64,000 nucleotides of DNA from Candidatus Dormiibacterota bacterium (GTDB taxonomy: Bacteria; Chloroflexota; Dormibacteria; Aeolococcales; Aeolococcaceae): assembly GCA_019245575.1 (NCBI GenBank), contig JAFARE010000013.1, forward strand, positions 1-64,000, given 5' to 3'. A program made the translations under genes and the position numbers. Positions 61,732-64,000 of this stretch are shown piece by piece (within the stretch, counting starts at the first letter, position 1; every line of letters starts with the position of its first letter). The notes beneath the pieces are model-generated. The model ran no database searches. It had not been told where the DNA came from and worked only from the letters and a program-made list of their open reading frames with translations.

Positions 61732-62670
61732 TTGACCGAGCGATCTCTCGCGCAGCTGCGCAAGCTTGCTGCCGAGCTGCGCTATCGCAGCGACGCGCGC
61801 AGCCCGCAGACCAAGCGGATGAACCCCTCGCACACGTGGACATTCCACGACAGGAGCGAGGCGGACAAGATGCTCGAGGCCGGCATCGCGTTCCTGGCCG
61901 ACTACCAGGCGCGGCTGGCCGCGCAGGACGTGTATGGGCTGCTGCTCGTGCTCCAGGGCCTCGACGCTTCAGGCAAGGACGGCGTGGTCAAGCACGTGAT
62001 GAGCGGTGTCAACCCGCAGGGCGTGTCGGTGCACCCCTTCAAGGAGCCGTCCGCCGAGGAGCTCAACCACGATTTTCTCTGGCGCTATGCCGGCCGCGCT
62101 CCGGCGCGTGGATCCATCGCGATCTTCAATCGCTCGCACTACGAGGAGGTGCTCGTGGTGCGCGTCCACCCGGAGCTGCTGGAGCGCGAGCGCGTGCCGC
62201 CGGAGGCCCAGCGCCGCGACATCTGGAACATGCGCTTCGAGCAGATCAACGACTGGGAGCGCCACCTGGTGGACGACGGCATACGCGTGGTGAAGGTCTT
62301 CCTGAATGTCTCCAGGGAGGAGCAGCGGCAGCGCTTCCTGGCACGCATCGACGACGCCGAGAAGAACTGGAAGTTCTCGACCGCGGACGTGCGCGAGCGC
62401 GCGCACTGGGATGCGTACCAACGCGCATATCGCGACATGCTGCGCCGCACGAGCACGGCGTGGGCGCCATGGCATGTGGTCCCCGCCGACCACAAGTGGT
62501 TTGCCCGCGTCGCGGTCGCTGCCCTGGTCGTCGACGCCCTGGCGAGCATCAACCCGCAGTATCCTCGGCTGCGGCGCGGCGCTCGCACGGAGCTGCTGCG
62601 CGTTCGGGAGCAGCTGCTCGCGGAAGGCACGAACGCCACGGCGCGAGGCCGAGCGCGGAGGGGTGTCTGA
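61732..62670 (+). CDS. Polyphosphate kinase 2 family protein
   Basis: 312 residues from TTG 61732. Walker A in LVLQGLDASGKDGVVKHVMS, lid/Walker B regions VHPFKEPSAEELNHDFLWR and AIFNRSHYEEVLVVRVHPEL, then RFLARIDDAEKNWKFSTADV and PWHVVPADHKWFARVAVAAL. Transfers phosphate between polyphosphate and nucleotides. It starts 10 bases after the lipoprotein stop. The subclass (NDP or NMP substrate) is not decided. Confidence 0.9.
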   Translation: MTERSLAQLRKLAAELRYRSDARSPQTKRMNPSHTWTFHDRSEADKMLEAGIAFLADYQARLAAQDVYGLLLVLQGLDASGKDGVVKHVMSGVNPQGVSVHPFKEPSAEELNHDFLWRYAGRAPARGSIAIFNRSHYEEVLVVRVHPELLERERVPPEAQRRDIWNMRFEQINDWERHLVDDGIRVVKVFLNVSREEQRQRFLARIDDAEKNWKFSTADVRERAHWDAYQRAYRDMLRRTSTAWAPWHVVPADHKWFARVAVAALVVDALASINPQYPRLRRGARTELLRVREQLLAEGTNATARGRARRGV

Positions 62671-62680
62671 GCAAGCGGAT

Positions 62681-63220
62681 GTGTGCATCCACCCTCTCGC
62701 TGCTGCCATCATCGCGACCGTGCAGTACCTCGAGATCCCCCGCGATGCCGACGAGCGGACGACGCTGACGGCATTCCTCGACTGGCAGCGCGAGACGCTG
62801 GCCCGCAAGTGCGAAGGCGTGGATGAGGCCGGGCTCAAGCGGCAGGCCGCGCCGCCCTCCAACCTCACGCTGCTGGGACTCGTGCGCCACATGGCCGAGG
62901 TGGAGCGCGGATGGTTTCGCCGGACCGTCGCGGGCGAGGAGGTGCCGGACATCTACTCGCCGGATGGGGAAGGAGACCTGGACTTCACCGACCTCGACTC
63001 CGTGCCGGTGGATGTGGCATTCGACAACTGGCACGAGGAGTGCCGGCGATCACGCGACATCGCTGCCGCGCACGAGCTCGACGACGTGGGCATTCAGCGC
63101 ACCGGACGGCGAGTATCGCTCCGCTGGGTGCTGATCCACATGGTGGAGGAGTACTCGCGCCACAACGGGCACGCCGATCTGCTCCGTGAGAGCGTCGACG
63201 GCGCCACCGGCTACGACTGA
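62681..63220 (+). CDS. DinB/DUF664-family protein
   Basis: About 179 residues from GTG 62681; GTG 62720 is an equally reasonable start. LTAFLDWQRETLARKCEGVD, LLGLVRHMAEVERGWFRRTV and RWVLIHMVEEYSRHNGHADL provide the three His of the DinB four-helix metal site (RHM, and HMVEEYSRHNGH). Members are thiol- or stress-linked metalloproteins. Its end overlaps the convergent hydrolase by 10 bases. Confidence 0.82.
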   Translation: MCIHPLAAAIIATVQYLEIPRDADERTTLTAFLDWQRETLARKCEGVDEAGLKRQAAPPSNLTLLGLVRHMAEVERGWFRRTVAGEEVPDIYSPDGEGDLDFTDLDSVPVDVAFDNWHEECRRSRDIAAAHELDDVGIQRTGRRVSLRWVLIHMVEEYSRHNGHADLLRESVDGATGYD

Positions 63221-63960
63221 CGGTCGAGCCGGCGCTCGAAGAAGTCCCAGACGCGCTGCCAGCCATCGTTGGCAGCCACGACGCGATAGCTGGGCCGGTC
63301 GACCGCAAAGAACGCGTGGCCCGCGCCGTCGTAGCTGTGGAACTCGTGCTCCTTCGACGCCTCCGTGAGCGCGCGGTCGAGCGTGGCCACCGCGTCCTGC
63401 GAGGGATGCGTGTCCTCCACGCCGAACAGGCCGAGGACGGGGCAGCGCAGCTCGCCGACCCGGTCGAGCAGCGGCTGGCGCCGGATCGGTGAGTCGGGCG
63501 GTGGCGATTCGGCGATGAACGCTCCGTAGCACACCACCGCGGCCTGGACGTCGAGCGACAGCGCCGCCAGGAAGGACTGACGGCCGCCGGAGCAGTAGCC
63601 GATGCACGCGTTGCGCGCGCGTGCGGACGGTTGCGCCCGCAGCCACTCGAGCGCGGCCGCCGCGTCACCGAGAAACTGCTCATCCGGCGTGCCGCCGGCG
63701 GCGCGAGCGGCTGCCGCCTGCTCCTCGGGTGCGGCGCCGGGGCCATGGCGATGGTGCAGGTTGGGACAGATCGCGTTGTATCCATGAGCGGCGAACCGCC
63801 GCGCGATCTCCTTCGATGCGGGGTCCCAGCCGGGCATGTGATGAATGACCAGCACGCCGGCGCGCGCGGGCTGCCCCTCCGGCGTGGCCGCATACGCGGC
63901 GATCTCATGTCCGCCGTAACCGCGTAGCGAGATCTGCTCAGCGCGCAGTGCCCCATCCAT
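63211..63960 (-). CDS. Dienelactone hydrolase family protein
   Basis: 249 residues from ATG 63960. GVLVIHHMPGWDPASKEIAR, nucleophile Cys123 in IGYCSGGRQSF, Asp in GVEDTHPSQDA and His in DGAGHAFFAV: the Cys-Asp-His triad of dienelactone hydrolases. Likely cleaves a lactone or ester; the natural substrate is not clear. GGAGGA lies just upstream of the ATG. Confidence 0.9.
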   Translation of the reverse strand: MDGALRAEQISLRGYGGHEIAAYAATPEGQPARAGVLVIHHMPGWDPASKEIARRFAAHGYNAICPNLHHRHGPGAAPEEQAAAARAAGGTPDEQFLGDAAAALEWLRAQPSARARNACIGYCSGGRQSFLAALSLDVQAAVVCYGAFIAESPPPDSPIRRQPLLDRVGELRCPVLGLFGVEDTHPSQDAVATLDRALTEASKEHEFHSYDGAGHAFFAVDRPSYRVVAANDGWQRVWDFFERRLDRQS

Positions 63961-64000
63961 CCGGGTCCTCCTGTGTCAAGACGCAGCCGCGACCGGCACG

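Noticed and set aside
1..64000. CRISPR array, restriction-modification or prophage genes
   Set aside because: No direct-repeat array, cas, methylase, integrase or phage structural motif was found on either strand.

Overview
High-GC (roughly two-thirds G+C by eye) bacterial chromosome with many GTG and TTG starts. Gene content suggests a soil Dormibacterota/Chloroflexota- or deep-branching Actinobacteria-like organism: two CGNR zinc-finger regulators, a MarR-GNAT fusion, S53 and CocE-type secreted peptidases, a KimA-type K+ permease with two RCK proteins, lipobox lipoproteins, and several apparently leaderless genes. This placement is inference from gene content; there is no rRNA or intact tRNA in the window.

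Layout. 1-8.6 kb is accessory: the first codons of an IS3-type transposase, a permuted NlpC/P60-like protein, and a 2122-residue Rhs/YD-repeat polymorphic toxin followed in translational-coupling distance by a probable immunity protein. 8.4-11.3 kb is a 2.86-kb segment bracketed by two near-identical 29-bp direct repeats that look like the 3' half of a tRNA-Thr(GGT). Inside are three paralogous small helical proteins of a family I do not recognise, one fused to an OmpR-type winged helix. 11.3-17.7 kb carries an ABC-F ATPase, an Orn/Lys/Arg decarboxylase-family PLP enzyme, a large secreted protein and a CGNR regulator. 17.7-27.8 kb has a lipoprotein, a divergent glycogen-debranching/GH13 pair, a PaiB protein, an ArsR-SRPBCC-hydrolase operon with a visible operator, an ECF sigma/anti-sigma pair and a MarR-GNAT protein. 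27.9-33.6 kb is a co-directional cluster with CopC-CopD and a DrrAB-type ABC exporter, probably copper-related or envelope-related. 34-41.4 kb is a group of large secreted proteins.

The most striking item is a 48-residue reading frame at 41307-41453 (minus). It has an excellent Shine-Dalgarno sequence and four copies of the hexapeptide DNFGWG, differing almost only at synonymous positions. It lies downstream of an EamA exporter whose divergent neighbour is a CGNR regulator, and it converges on (and overlaps) a secreted CocE/X-Pro-peptidase-like hydrolase. It looks like a tandem-core peptide precursor or another repetitive small peptide; no modifying enzyme is visible.

42.5-53 kb is a signalling region: CGNR, GNAT, FIST + GAF-GGDEF-EAL operon, a branched-chain-amino-acid-type binding lipoprotein, and a REC-GGDEF-EAL / histidine kinase / response-regulator operon. 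53-64 kb has an S53 sedolisin, a K+ transport operon (two TrkA/RCK proteins, KimA-like permease with a fused OB-fold domain, a channel-like membrane protein), a lipoprotein paralogous to the one at 17.7 kb, PPK2, DinB-like protein and dienelactone hydrolase. Three secreted/surface proteins (ending near 39.1, 41.3 and 53.4 kb) share a C-terminal TSTP[E/D]-hydrophobic-RRRR tail that looks like a sorting signal.
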